Shown here one piece after another: positions 53,050 to 62,564 of a stretch of 64,000 nt of DNA. Below the pieces are notes generated by a model. That model saw only the letters and a program-made list of their open reading frames with translations. It was not told the DNA's origin and searched no databases. Numbering within the stretch: position 1 is the stretch's first letter; each line of letters starts with the position of its first letter. This DNA is from Lineus longissimus (lineage: Eukaryota > Nemertea > Pilidiophora > Heteronemertea > Lineidae). The DNA lies in assembly GCF_910592395.1 (NCBI RefSeq), contig NC_088311.1:24212646-24276645 (forward strand). Direction: 5' to 3'. The translations under genes and the position numbers were made by a program.

Positions 53050-53486
53050 GTAGGCCTACGTACAGTGTGTCCCAGAATGGGTGGCGTGCGATCGTGTACG
53101 CGTTTGAGGATAGCTTTGAGTCTTGCTTCGGTTTGCTGAGAATGCAAAGTTTAAACAGATGTTATCTATTCCACATGAACCCACACGAACGCAGAATTCT
53201 TATATATGATGTAAAATCTCTTTTTTAGTTTACAACACTTTTGAAAAAGATTTCAATAAAATGCAATAGCTTAAGCTTTACCAATACGAAACTATGTATA
53301 ACGTGTTTTTATCCCTTTTTGCCGGAAACGACAAATGACGAGCCTCAGCCCGGCCTGGCCATCTATCTAGGTCTTCAGCATAGCTTTGAGGCAGAGAAGA
53401 GAACGATAACAGTTTCAGTTCGAATTTTGGTGGCCATCTCACCAGTTTAAAAGTTATCTATTTTCTCACTCAATTTCTCTTTGCAG

Positions 53487-53609
53487 ATGTCAAATGGAGG
53501 TTGTTGTAATGGCCACCCAGGAGCACAGCGTAAAGTGTTTCTCTGGGCTGTCCCGAGAAGTATATCAACAGCTTTCTTTAGGGCTATGATGACAAGCGCA
53601 GATATAAAG
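53487..53609 (+). CDS. Sulfotransferase exon a: start and PAPS loop
   Basis: 41 codons, phase 0, acceptor CTCTTTGCAG and donor AAAG|GTAAGA. Begins MSNGGCCNGHPGAQ, then the KVFLWAVPRSISTAFFRAM loop. ATG follows the acceptor without a gap. Confidence 0.83.
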
Positions 53610-55887
53610 GTAAGAATACGTATTGCGTCATGGAGCAAGACACTTCACTGCTGTCATCCTTGAATAAATCGGAACCAAACCAGTTGGAAAGCCTGTCCAG
53701 TGGAAGCAGTTGTTGTCGGCGACACTTGATTGGTTCCACGGCTTATGAAAATGACCATTAAGAATGCCAGCACATCATTGTACATACGACGTCTTGGGAC
53801 TGGTAAAAAAACTGATGTTGCCGGTGATGCGAGGCGCAACGTCTAAGTTATGAGCAGCTCATGGGTTAAAAGTGAGCAAGCGGCACAAATCTGAATGAAC
53901 TCACGACGCCTGCCTCTCCCTCTATTCTAGGTGATGCTGGAACCCTTCGCCAGATCTTACTACTTCGGTTCACAACGAGTGAGTCATCGGTACAAATCGC
54001 AACCGATTAACGATGGCTGCACATTCCATGACATCAAACTACTCTGTGAGAAGGAGGCCGCAGGTAAGATGTTCTAAATGTTAAAATCCCCTTGTCGGCA
54101 CATCATTACTTTAAAATTGTATGTAAGGGATCTCAAACATACAAGAACGCCGTGCCTTGGTCTGCACCAGGATTGGAAAGTCACCAAAGTCTTTGCAACC
54201 CTGTCCTTGCTGACCGAACGGGTAACCACCCCAGACCTGTGGGAATATCCCTGGCCCTACAACATCAGGGATCCATTTCCGGAGTCCTAACTTATCGAAA
54301 GCCCTATTCGTTGTTGTTATTAGCAATAACACTATCTAGAGAATGATTCTGGTACTTAACTAATAGAACAGTTGCCAAGTCATAGAACGATGAGCTGAGA
54401 TTTGCCTACAAATTAGTCAGAATTGACTGGGCGCATTCAACCCCTATCTTAACCCTCCAGACTTTTTTCCAGATTCACTAGCCCCGACCCTTTTCGTCAA
54501 GGACATGGCCTACTACCTGGTGAACAAGTTAGATGAACCGACGTATATCCCTGAAGGCTTCCAGCACACCTTTCTCATAAGGAACCCACGGAGGGCAGTC
54601 ACATCTCTCTACAAATTGTCACTGAATGAGAGTCTCACAGGTAGTAACTAGAACTATGAAGAAATTAGGTGCAATTATATAATGCTAACTTCTTGGTTTA
54701 TCTCTTTGTGAGCGCTACGATCAGCATCATATCGTCATTTTGCAAGAGTGCTTCATCGACTGTAACTTGATCATAAAGTCACAACGCATCCGATTATAAA
54801 AGTTTTCTGTAGTGCAAGTCCTAGACTTCTTCTACTTACCTGCAAATCTGATACGTGGTCAGAGTAATGCTTTAACATCAGTTGCAGTTAGGTGTGAGTG
54901 ATTTTCCTCTCAATCATCAGTTCCCTTTTTTTCAGGTTGGGACCACTTCGACGAAGCGGAAGTTGGCTTCAAGGAGCTTGTTCAGATGTTTGATTTAGTC
55001 AAGAATAAACTTGGTCAGACTCCGTTTGTGATTGACGCTGACGACCTTCTCGCCAACCCAGGTAAGAGCCATCGATCTTCACCCTCCAGCGCATCAGGGC
55101 TTTTCAGTACACTCGGCGATGCATCACCGTACAAATTGCTCTCATGACACCATTTTCAGGAATTAACTCGGTAGCGATGAGGGTGATACACTGCTGGCTC
55201 CCGAAACTTGCCAGTCTCCCTTCATGCACCTTTTAAAACACTTCCAGAAACGACAATTATTCGTGAAAAATCAGTTTTTGTGCTTTAACAGTTCTTTGTT
55301 CTGAGTTGCGCCGTAGAAGATAGTATGGTTGTTGTTGTTGTTACTGTCGTGGTCGTGGTCGTGGTCACCGTCATCATCATTCTCGACACAATCCCGTCAA
55401 CGATGAGAGGAGATAGGAACTGCAACTGTGCGGGAACTAGTTGATGCGAACTAAAAACGTAGCCGAGCCACTGCAAATGCAACGGGGACGCTTGATCTGG
55501 TACAGGTAGGCTAAATCACACACAATACAGCAGCAGTATCAAAAACCCTTTGTTACCTTTCCAGAGAAAATGCTTCGTGCGTACTGCTCAAAAACTGGTA
55601 TCAAATACGAGGATTCAATGGTGAACTGGGAATCGACACCGCCAGACATGTCGGTCTTCCAGGAATGGATGCCCTGGTTCGAGGGAACACTCAAGTCAAC
55701 CGCTTTCCGCACCACGCCCATTCCCCCAAAGAAGTCGGACATGATGAAGGGCGGAATCTTCGCATTGCCAGATAATGTTGAAGCGTGCATCGCTAATAAC
55801 ATGGATTACTACAATTATTTGTACAAGCATAGGTTGACCTTTGACAACCTCGATTCGTTCGATTCTGTAGCCGCCAATTCGACGTAA
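53487..55887 (+). CDS. Sulfotransferase-fold (P-loop) family protein, five exons
   Basis: Predicted 290-residue cytosolic protein of the widespread invertebrate P-loop sulfotransferase-like family, often labelled branched-chain-aminotransferase-like in databases. Exons are 53487-53609, 53931-54063, 54473-54640, 54936-55061 and 55565-55887. Every junction is GT/AG and the phases close (873 nt with stop). The N-terminal strand-loop KVFLWAVPRSISTAF (16-30) is the 5'-phosphosulfate-binding loop (P-R-S-x-S-T). FVKDMAYYL (93-101) and FLIRNPRRAVTSLY (119-132), with R122 and S130, fit the 3'-phosphate binding segment. Such enzymes transfer sulfate from PAPS, but the acceptor here is unknown. The start ATG lies directly on the splice acceptor, so an upstream exon exists. 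It is convergent with the CARD gene. Confidence 0.87.
53931..54063 (+). CDS. Sulfotransferase exon b
   Basis: 133 nt, residues 42-85 plus one base, acceptor CTATTCTAG and donor G|GTAAGA. It encodes VMLEPFARSYYFGSQR, typical of this family just after the PAPS loop. Confidence 0.85.
54473..54640 (+). CDS. Sulfotransferase exon c: 3'-phosphate binding segment
   Basis: 168 nt, residues 86-141 plus one base, acceptor TTTTTTCCAG and donor G|GTAGTA. It carries FVKDMAYYL and the RNPRRAVTSLYKLS segment. Confidence 0.86.
54936..55061 (+). CDS. Sulfotransferase exon d
   Basis: 126 nt, residues 142-183 plus one base, acceptor CCTTTTTTTCAG and donor G|GTAAGA. It encodes a helix (FKELVQMFDLVKNKL) and the strand PFVIDADDLLANP, conserved in the fold. 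Confidence 0.85.
55328..55380. repeat. Compound microsatellite (GTT, CGTGGT, TCA units)
   Basis: Five GTT units, then GTGGTC units and CATCAT, within the last intron of the sulfotransferase gene. Confidence 0.8.
55565..55887 (+). CDS. Sulfotransferase exon e and stop
   Basis: 323 nt, residues 184-290 with TAA stop, acceptor TACCTTTCCAG. It encodes EKMLRAYCSKTGIKYEDSMVNW and the Trp-rich MPWFEGTLKSTAF stretch seen in this family. A helical tail follows. Confidence 0.86.
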
Positions 55888-57334
55888 AAGTGTGTCGCTA
55901 CCAAAACTGCCATCTGCATCATGTAAAAACAAAAGTATGCTCTGCAATGCATTCTGACTGCACATGGTATACTGCTTCCGCTTTTGAAAAGTCATGTTTT
56001 TTCTAGCTGTCTTTTGTATGGAAGCACTGAAAAATGGACAACAACCAAAAGCGTTGCACCGCTGAATCAGACGAAACAAACCAAGGGCAGTCGGAATGCG
56101 TATTCCAACCATAGAGAATATTTTGATGATATCTCAAACATGTGTTTAACCACAAAACGATTTGCAACACACAGAATCTGTGAATCGTTATGATTATGTC
56201 ATTACTCGACTAATGACAGCTTGCTCAAGGCTCTGGTCTATGGAATGAAGTGAGGTGAGGTGAAATGAAAAGTTCGTATTACGCCTTGGAGATGACTTTC
56301 AACGAAAAAGAAAAAATTTTTCTTTACATTTTTAGCGGACAATTCTTATGCTACTTGTAACATTTCGATCAGAGACGTTCCCTGTTTCTCACTAGACATT
56401 TCTCCACGATATCATGTAACCATGGTAACTCGCTTCTCTTCATAGTCCAGTTGATGGTTATGATACGAGTAGGTTTAGTTTACAACTTTATAAGAAATCT
56501 AGAGTAGGCCTCGGTAACGGAATAAATAAACTATGAAACTGTTGTATATGCAGTAGTCGGGTAGAAAATAGGCTCATTCATCAAGATGGTAAACGTGTAT
56601 AGTTTCTGGTATGTACATGTAAAAAATGTACGCTAAGTAAATTATTCAGTTCACTTCTCGTTGTGAAGGTTATGCTGCTAAGTAATGCATTTCGTTATCA
56701 AAAGATCACCCCGATTTATCATCGTCGCGCAACGTTCTAATTTTCACCGATTTAAGTAAGAAACTCCAAAAAGTGTAAATGGTGTTTTAGTGAACAACAG
56801 CACTCCTGCGAGAGATGATACGATTTTATTAAAAAATGATTACGCCCTGACATTTTATTTCTTTTATGTGGAAAGATATCCACATCAACATTTGCTAAAA
56901 CTAATGAATGCGCAATATCATAAAGAAGCCTTGCACTCAAATGCTTTTTTTAAATAAATAAAAATGATAACAGTGCCTTGTGGCCGCCGCACAGGCTACT
57001 CTATAGTCCTATGTCATGAGCTAAAACCGTGAGGTTCAAGATGAAGTATTAAGAGAACATTATCCGGCACTGCACTGGTACCTCTATAGCGGTTTTAGCT
57101 AGCAATTGATTTCAGCTCATATTGAGCTAGCGATTTGTATAAATTCACACAAAGTGTATAGATGTAATTAAGATGTATAAGTACGTGCAATGAACTGTAA
57201 ATTGCATGTAATTGCAAGACTGGAGATTTTGCGAATTGTGAGATGAACAATGTACTGCATATGTATGGTAATTATGTAAGATAAGCAAGTGTATTTAGAA
57301 CAAAACTATGACGAGAAAATGGTGTCAATACAGT

Positions 57335-57413
57335 CAGAGTCTTTCTATACAAGAGACGGGCGGTGTCTTTGATGTTGAAACCAGTGACCAGACCCTTGTA
57401 TAGAAAGACTCTG
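57335..57413. mobile_element. 79-bp mini-transposon with perfect 19-bp TIRs
   Basis: CAGAGTCTTTCTATACAAG at 57335-57353 is the exact reverse complement of 57395-57413, with 41 bp between. The element is flanked on both sides by ATACAGT (57328-57334 and 57414-57420), a 7-bp direct repeat consistent with target-site duplication. CAGAG ends recall hAT elements, which usually duplicate 8 bp. It lies in the inferred sulfotransferase 3'UTR, where it would form a strong hairpin. Confidence 0.75.
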
Positions 57414-57626
57414 ATACAGTGTTGCGGTGTCAATACAGTGTACAATTCGTTTTAATGCCAGTGTATCGTTTCTGTCTTTATTTTCTTAAGTTATTCTGCC
57501 TATAAATGTACAGTAATCATTCTTACGTTATGTGACTATAGCTATATAGCTACCGTCAGTGTTGTTATATGATATATTAGCTGAAAGCTAAGATACATGT
57601 AGGGGTATGTTGTAGGAGCCAGTCTG

Positions 57627-57632
57627 AATAAA
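57627..57632 (+). terminator. Poly(A) signal of sulfotransferase gene
   Basis: Canonical AATAAA. It is followed within 15 nt by CATCACAA, a suitable cleavage zone. Confidence 0.5.
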
Positions 57633-57645
57633 ATACGCATCACAA

Positions 57646-58068
57646 AAATCCAAAATTGAGTTTATTTTTCCCTTCTAGCTAGATTCAGTTGGTTGCCCGC
57701 TACCAGGCATGGCCTAATTCATGGCCTACTTACAGAGCACCATCGAATCATCGCCCAATGTTAAGAGAAGCCGCCGTGAACTGCTGGCGCGGATGAGTGT
57801 CGACTAGTGGCCTAGAGCTCCCTACTTCGAACCCCACATACAGGCGATCTAAGTCTTGGAAGGTCATTATGTCTAACTTGCCTGACGCAGCTAACCTGAT
57901 CGAGGCGGATCTCTCACCAATTGTTTGAGGAAAGAGCGGGGTTAATGTGTGAAGTAGGATGGTCACATATCAGACCATAAACCCCGACTAAGTTTTGCAG
58001 CTTTTGATTATATACTGTTTTGAAATAGTCCATTCTAGCCTGTGCCTTTGACGCAGTGTTGTCAACAT
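57646..58068 (-). other. CARD gene 3'UTR (inferred)
   Basis: About 420 nt between the stop and the minus-strand AATAAA at 57661. A GGTTCGAA word at about 57830 (minus) recalls a pol III B box, but no convincing A box sits at the right distance. No gene is seen. Confidence 0.4.
57661..57666 (-). terminator. Poly(A) signal of CARD gene
   Basis: TTTATT on the plus strand is AATAAA on the minus strand, about 400 nt past the CARD stop codon and facing the plus-strand signal at 57627. Cleavage zones would overlap. Confidence 0.45.
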
Positions 58069-59537
58069 TTAACTTGTCGCACATTTATTTGGTTTCTTAT
58101 CGCTTTTCTCCACCTTTTTCTCGGGTTGTCCATTCATTGGTTTCTCCCACGAAGATCTCGATTCATGCTTGAGTTGACCTTTCTCGGAGAGATACTGGTT
58201 GAAAGTCGCCGGCAGGGGGCGCCTGTGATGCTGATCCTTCTGCTCGAGAGAGAGGTGAGAATTCCAGACAGGTCTCACCCTCCGCTGACCCCTTGAGGAC
58301 ACCTTCGAATCCTCTTTCTTCTTGCTTGTATCCTTGTGTTTTATTACCCTCTCCGTATCGTAAAGCCTCTTGTACTTCTCTTTCTCCCCTTCGAAGCGCT
58401 TCGCCATCTCTTCCAGTAGTTCGATGTCATTCTGCATGGCTGTCATCTCGTCCGTCAACGCTCGTCTTTTCTTCGCGAAGTCCGCGAGGTGTTGCGTCGA
58501 AATGCCTTTCTCCACATCCGAATATGCCTTGACCTTCTCAAGGACATGCTTCGCCCGCCATGGAAGGTTATCCTTGTCCCCATGATGGGTCTGGTCTTTC
58601 TTCTGCTTCGGGGAGGCGGCAGGCGAGGTTTTTCCTTCCCGCTTTTCAATCAAAGCAATCCTGCCGTCCACGAGTTTCTCTATTTCTGCAAGGGACGCCA
58701 GCGCCTCCCGTTTCTCCTTATGGACCCGTGCCATCAAAGTTCGTATTATCACCAAAGTACTCTGCTTGTTCGCTGCATTGACCTCCTTCTCCAACGCTTT
58801 CAAATCTTTGTCCTCGGGGTCAAGATGAATTTTCGTAAGTCTGAGTTGTAAGTTCATAGCATTGAGTTTATGCAGAGTAGATTTCTCTTGCGTCATGTAT
58901 TTCTGTAGTTCCTTCTCCAGAGAGTCTAGCTCCTCCAGCAGGTATCCTACACCTTCCTGTGAGTGCCTATGGATGTTTTTCCTCGGCGTATCAGCGAGAG
59001 ACCTCGGCGTCGGTTTTGGCGACACAGACACGCTCGTCTTCTCGATGGCGGAAACCCTATTCTTGACCAAGTGGCTGAGCCGCTCAATCGTCATGCTGCA
59101 GTCCGCCGTAAGATGTCTCTGCTTCTCATAGCTATTCTGGCATTCCTTGACGATATCACGGACCGACCTCATTATCCTATCACTCTCGTCATTCAGTTTC
59201 ATTAGGGCTTTACTCCGCCCTACCCGCCGGGCCTCCTCAGGGAACGCCGCCCTGAAGAGGCCCTCACACTCTTGAAGTCTCGCGAGATTGTCCGTGGCCT
59301 TCGTCGTGACAGTTGAGCGGTCATGCTGAAGTTTACTGAGAACAGCGGACGAGCGCCCAATCTGAGTACACGTCTCCATTAGCAACGACTTCGCACTTCG
59401 TAAGAGTGAGAGAGTATCTCTCGCATCCGGTTCATCTAGCTTAAGTTTTCGGGGGTCGCTCTTCATGCCGAGGCGTCTTTCTTGAGTAACCAGACGATCG
59501 ATAAAGGCCTCGATTTCACATGCCAATTTTGAGTGCC
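58069..59537 (-). CDS. CARD gene exon 4: coiled-coil and basic tail
   Basis: 1469 nt with the stop, acceptor ATGTTTCAG. It is the longest open frame of the window by a wide margin (about 488 codons). Helical stretches with Leu spaced in heptads (ELDSLEKELQKYMTQEK, LLEEMAKRFEGEKEKYKRL) alternate with proline/serine linkers (SPKPTPRSLADTPRK, KTSPAASPKQKK). The end is rich in K, E, P and S. GC is higher than in neighbouring DNA. Confidence 0.9.
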
Positions 59538-61452
59538 CTGAAACATAAATGGAACTGAAAGTATATCGTCTTCTGTTCGGAAAAACATTGCAAGCCTACT
59601 CGAACCTGAGCTAGCTTCTGAGGCCAGGCTGACCCTTGTAATTGCCCTATAAATCACTGCAGCAACATAGCCTGTTCAGCCCGCTGGTCAAGAAGAATGT
59701 ACATGTACGTCGAGATTACCTCGCAAAGCAAATTTGGTGAGTTATAATTAGATACCCTGACCCTAACTCTGTCAGTACCCTATACACCTACTGTACACCA
59801 ACTCCTAACAAACTCTATTCTCCTGCTTCTAATCTTGCCACCCTTTCAGTATATACTGCTGTTTTTTCAGCAAATCATTTCACTTCACCACTATCTATAC
59901 TCTGATCTCAGCGAGTCAGTGCGGGGTCTCGGGGTGAACTTCTTCAAGAGCACGCTGATCAAGATAAACAAATGTCAAGATTACTTCGCAATGGGAATTT
60001 GGTGCTTATTCTACAAAGCATTTTCCCAATACGAAGTATTTCAACAAAGCCATAACTCACATTTCCCTACATATCGCATTTCCCTGTCGTAGCTTGTGAG
60101 GCGTATCGTTAAGTCCAACTGGCCTGATTTCTCCAGAGCTCGTAGGAAGTGACCAACTGCTCCCCGGTCGTTCTTCTCCTCCAAGAGCCTCAGCAAGTCC
60201 TTCACCTGGTCACCCGATTTCTGAAAGGAGAAGTCACCATACAAGGGTTGACCACAGGTACCGCCATTTTCGCTAGAACTTGTAACCCTAAAGCAATTAG
60301 AACTCTGAATGAAGTGAATTCCCATTAAAAACCTTTGAAGCCGTTCTCTGGAAAACAAAGAACAGACATCCTCCCTTGAAACTGGCATTCACTTCGTTTT
60401 GAAGTTCTAATTGCTTTAGGATTTCAATCATCCGACGTTGCAGGAATCCGTATGAAAGCCATTGTGGTCTTTTTTGCTCAGTTACGGTGCTATGCAAGGG
60501 CGAGTCAGACGTGAATGCAATGTGAATTTTCCCGATGGTATACCAGATTGCCCTTTGGAATACAGACTCAGCAGCCTGTATTCTATCATCCCCGAACACT
60601 AGAGTCAGTCGTATACTCCTCCCCTCGCACACGTTACGTAAGCTCTGTCATTAGTGCCGAGTGGTGCACTGAAATTCAGGATGGTATTCTGTAGGCTTTG
60701 GACAGATCGACGATATCGTTTACGCAGAGGGCGGTGAAGAAGGTCGTCTATATTGCTCACCAGATATATGCAACTGGTAGAGCAGAGGTGAACTTCTGAA
60801 ACAATCTTCTTTACGAGAAAGAACCACCCACCTGTATTCTGTAAGCTTCCGATAAATCAAGCAGTCCTTCTGAACAGAGGGCGATGAGGAACGCACTATT
60901 GACCTCCAGGGTGTTTAGAAGGATGTCATGGTTCTCCTTGATGGTGTTGTCAAGTTCTCCCCCGTGGCCTCCGTGGCCAACGTGATGTTCATCCATGTCC
61001 TTTTACAAAAAAGAAGGTAGCCCTTTCATGTGGTTTCCAATGCGAACAAATACACGTGGAGTGATCCCTCCCAATATCCTCAACCCGGCTGCGCATACTC
61101 CCAAAGATTGGTTGAATTTAGTCTTGGAATTTAGTCTTGATGAGACTTATCACTACTCTAAATGTGTATCAATGGAAAGAACTTTTACCAAAAATAACCT
61201 TTTTCAACTTGAAGATCGAGTGACTCTTTTCTTCCTACCAAAAAGCGTGAAAAATATGTGGTAATTTTGTTCGAAAATTGAGGAAATAAAGGTAAACAAG
61301 GGAATATTTTGCAAAAATAAATGTAAATTTAGCGAGTAAAGGTAAACACGTACCACTTTCACTTCGGCGTTCTCTCCGGTAAAGCTAATCTTAATCACGG
61401 TAGGTTTCCCACCTTCCCCCGGCGGAGGTTGCTTATGATCAACAGAGTTCAT
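58069..61452 (-). CDS. CARD-domain coiled-coil protein, four exons
   Basis: Predicted 631-residue protein. Exons are 61452-61354, 60999-60832, 60220-60061 and 59537-58069. Boundaries are GT/AG and phases close (1896 nt with stop). Residues 1-49 are Pro/Gly/His rich. Residues about 50-132 (IKENHDILLNTLEV..., ALCSEGLLDLSEAYRIQ, QVKDLLRLLEEK, HFLRALEKSGQLDL) follow the six-helix CARD pattern, including the GLL-x-x-EAY-x-I and RG/F-x-x-AL-x-x-SGQ positions. The remainder is one exon of charged heptad-like helices (about 150-340), a proline/serine linker, more coiled coil (about 430-540) and a basic Lys-rich tail. CARDs join signalling complexes in cell death or innate immunity by homotypic contacts. 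The coiled coil suggests oligomerisation, as in CARD9/11-type scaffolds, but no orthology is claimed. The ATG is the first in frame after an upstream TGA. A minus-strand TATA-like box lies about 350 bp upstream. Confidence 0.82.
58207..58224 (+). promoter_or_regulatory. CTCF-like motif inside CARD exon 4
   Basis: CGCCGGCAGGGGGCGCCT matches the CTCF core closely. Because it is coding sequence on the other strand, the match may be incidental. Confidence 0.25.
59538..60060 (-). other. CARD gene intron 3
   Basis: 523 bp without coding features. Two similar stretches, CGAGATTACCTCGCAAAG near 59709 and CAAGATTACTTCGCAATG near 59975, each followed by AATTTGGTG, show an old local duplication. Confidence 0.6.
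60061..60220 (-). CDS. CARD gene exon 3: CARD helices 4-6
   Basis: 160 nt, acceptor CTCCTTTCAG and donor T|GTGAGT. It encodes KSGDQVKDLLRLLEEK, then AVGHFLRALEKSGQLDL, and ends at YVGKW. Confidence 0.82.
60287..60420. mobile_element. Inverted-repeat element in CARD intron 2
   Basis: CCTAAAGCAATTAGAACT at 60287-60304 is the exact reverse complement of 60403-60420. The inverted similarity continues imperfectly inward (TGAATGAAGTGAATTCC against 60384-60400). The total is 134 bp with no coding capacity. It is MITE-like; target duplications are not obvious. Confidence 0.55.
60685..60763 (-). pseudogene. Decayed duplicate of CARD exon 2 within intron 2
   Basis: On the minus strand 60741-60685 reads FFTALCVNDIVDLSKAYRI, 11 of 19 residues identical to FLIALCSEGLLDLSEAYRI of exon 2. 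DNA similarity extends upstream to CTGG...CAATA with an indel that breaks the frame (TAG in frame just before). No donor GT follows the AGAATAC end and a TGA comes two codons later. It is therefore a relic of a tandem exon duplication, not a usable exon. Confidence 0.7.
60832..60999 (-). CDS. CARD gene exon 2: His/Gly stretch and CARD helices 1-3
   Basis: 56 codons, phase 0, acceptor TTTTTTTGTAAAAG and donor CAG|GTGGGT. It begins DMDEHHVGHGGHGGELD and ends EGLLDLSEAYRIQ. If exon 1 is not used, the ATG at 60996 could serve as an alternative start. Confidence 0.78.
61354..61452 (-). CDS. CARD gene exon 1 (coding part)
   Basis: 33 codons, phase 0, donor GTG|GTACGT. It encodes MNSVDHKQPPPGEGGKPTVI and a short strand KISFTGENAEVKV. 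The frame is open upstream to a TGA at about 61640 without an ATG, which fixes this start. Short out-of-frame upstream ATGs exist. Confidence 0.7.
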
Positions 61453-61805
61453 CGATATTGTCCAAGAGAGGAATAGTTCCCCTGACACACATATGAATTT
61501 GGCTTTCAATTTCTTAGCCAATTCTTGGCCTGTTCTGCGTTGAAAATATTTGTCGAAGAGGCCATGTTTCCATGGGTAACTTGTCAAAGTCTGTTCAAAA
61601 CTCCTACAGCGGTTGATAGGCTGTATTGTGAACGGTCATTGTTCTCTAGTCATATCATTGAATGTGCAAATATTAATGCAAGAGCGGCAAGGCCAAGGGG
61701 TTCAACGGCGGTCCTGCAAACGCTCGAGAGCGGGCTCTATCATGCTATTAGCGACCCGACTGCGATTAGCGTATTTGTACTGTCGGCGAGCATCTCTCCC
61801 TTCAC

Positions 61806-61814
61806 TTATATATA
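61806..61814 (-). promoter_or_regulatory. TATA-like box upstream of CARD gene
   Basis: The minus strand reads TATATATAAG. Transcription starting about 30 bp further on would give a 5'UTR of about 330 nt before the ATG at 61452. Only the motif supports it. Confidence 0.3.
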
Positions 61815-62204
61815 GAGTACCAGTCATGCCAGTATCTGCCCCGATGGTCTCTCTACCGGCGTTTTGCGTATTACCCATCAGGAGACTTTCGGAAGTCGGC
61901 ATGGTTGTGGATGATTCTTCCATCATAAAGGTTCTACGATCAAAAACGATCTCGCCAACATTTTCGAACGAAGTGTATCTTTGTTCGGGCGACACCGGAG
62001 GTAGTCAGTCTCCTTTCATTGCACTGTTGACAAAAGTTTAGGATTACCGTGTCCGCTATTGTCATTCCTGGGCTGTGTGTTTGTCCTCTCAATTTATGCG
62101 CGATCACCAGCAAACAAATCACAAATCAGAAGGCATATAAACTACAGGCCTATCTCATTAACCCTTTGGGCCGGGCATGCGCACTAAGAAAAGTTACGTA
62201 GAGA

Positions 62205-62564
62205 ATGGATAATGTACAAAATATCCACATTCAACAGGCCTATACAGGGTGGAGTGACCTGAACATGGACGACTATACTTCCGTCACAGACCCAAAGCAG
62301 CAGTACCTGTGGATGGCGAATATGTTCAAAGGGAAGGCGACTGAACAAGACAACTTGAATCTTTCTGGACTCGCAACGGAAGATGGAGCAACAATGTGTA
62401 GGAGACGGTGTTCATATACCATCTGGATCAGCACCGGCCATTATCCGCGTGACTGGCGGGAAGCATCAGTAAAGAAGTCATTCCACAGAGCATTTTCCCG
62501 CTACGGTTGCAGCAGAACTTGGTTTATAACTAATTATTTGCTAGAAAGAACCTACCCGACATAA
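62205..62564 (+). pseudogene. Probable LINE fragment (linker and start of RT), degenerate
   Basis: A 119-codon frame. QQYLWMANMFKGKA...LNLSGLATEDGATM resembles the linker of CR1/L2-type retrotransposons between endonuclease and reverse transcriptase (W..I..L.GK...L..EDG..). ISTGHYPRDWREASV resembles the usual LTTG.PP..WK.A.V start of the RT, with the sequence between missing. The frame is lost after that and ends before the RT core. It could belong to the same element as the fragment at 63407. It could also be a chance frame. Confidence 0.35.

Larger units (their letters stand above)
55888..57645 (+). other. Sulfotransferase 3'UTR (inferred)
   Basis: The stretch from the stop to the AATAAA at 57627 has no convincing coding frame. 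It contains an AATAAATAAA run near 56520 that could give a shorter transcript, an 11-bp inverted pair (AGCTAAAACCG at 57019 with CGGTTTTAGCT at 57090), and the mini-transposon at 57335. The extent of the UTR is inference from the signals only. Confidence 0.45.

Noticed and set aside
57780-57900. Possible tRNA/SINE at a GGTTCGAA word in the CARD 3'UTR
   Set aside because: Only a B-box-like word is present. The A box is poor and arms do not fold.
58293-59205. Several plus-strand frames of 70-120 codons opposite CARD exon 4
   Set aside because: They are antisense shadows of the long coding exon, created by its codon bias.
60297-60632. 111-codon minus-strand frame in CARD intron 2
   Set aside because: It runs through the inverted-repeat element, and exons 2 and 3 splice in phase across it.
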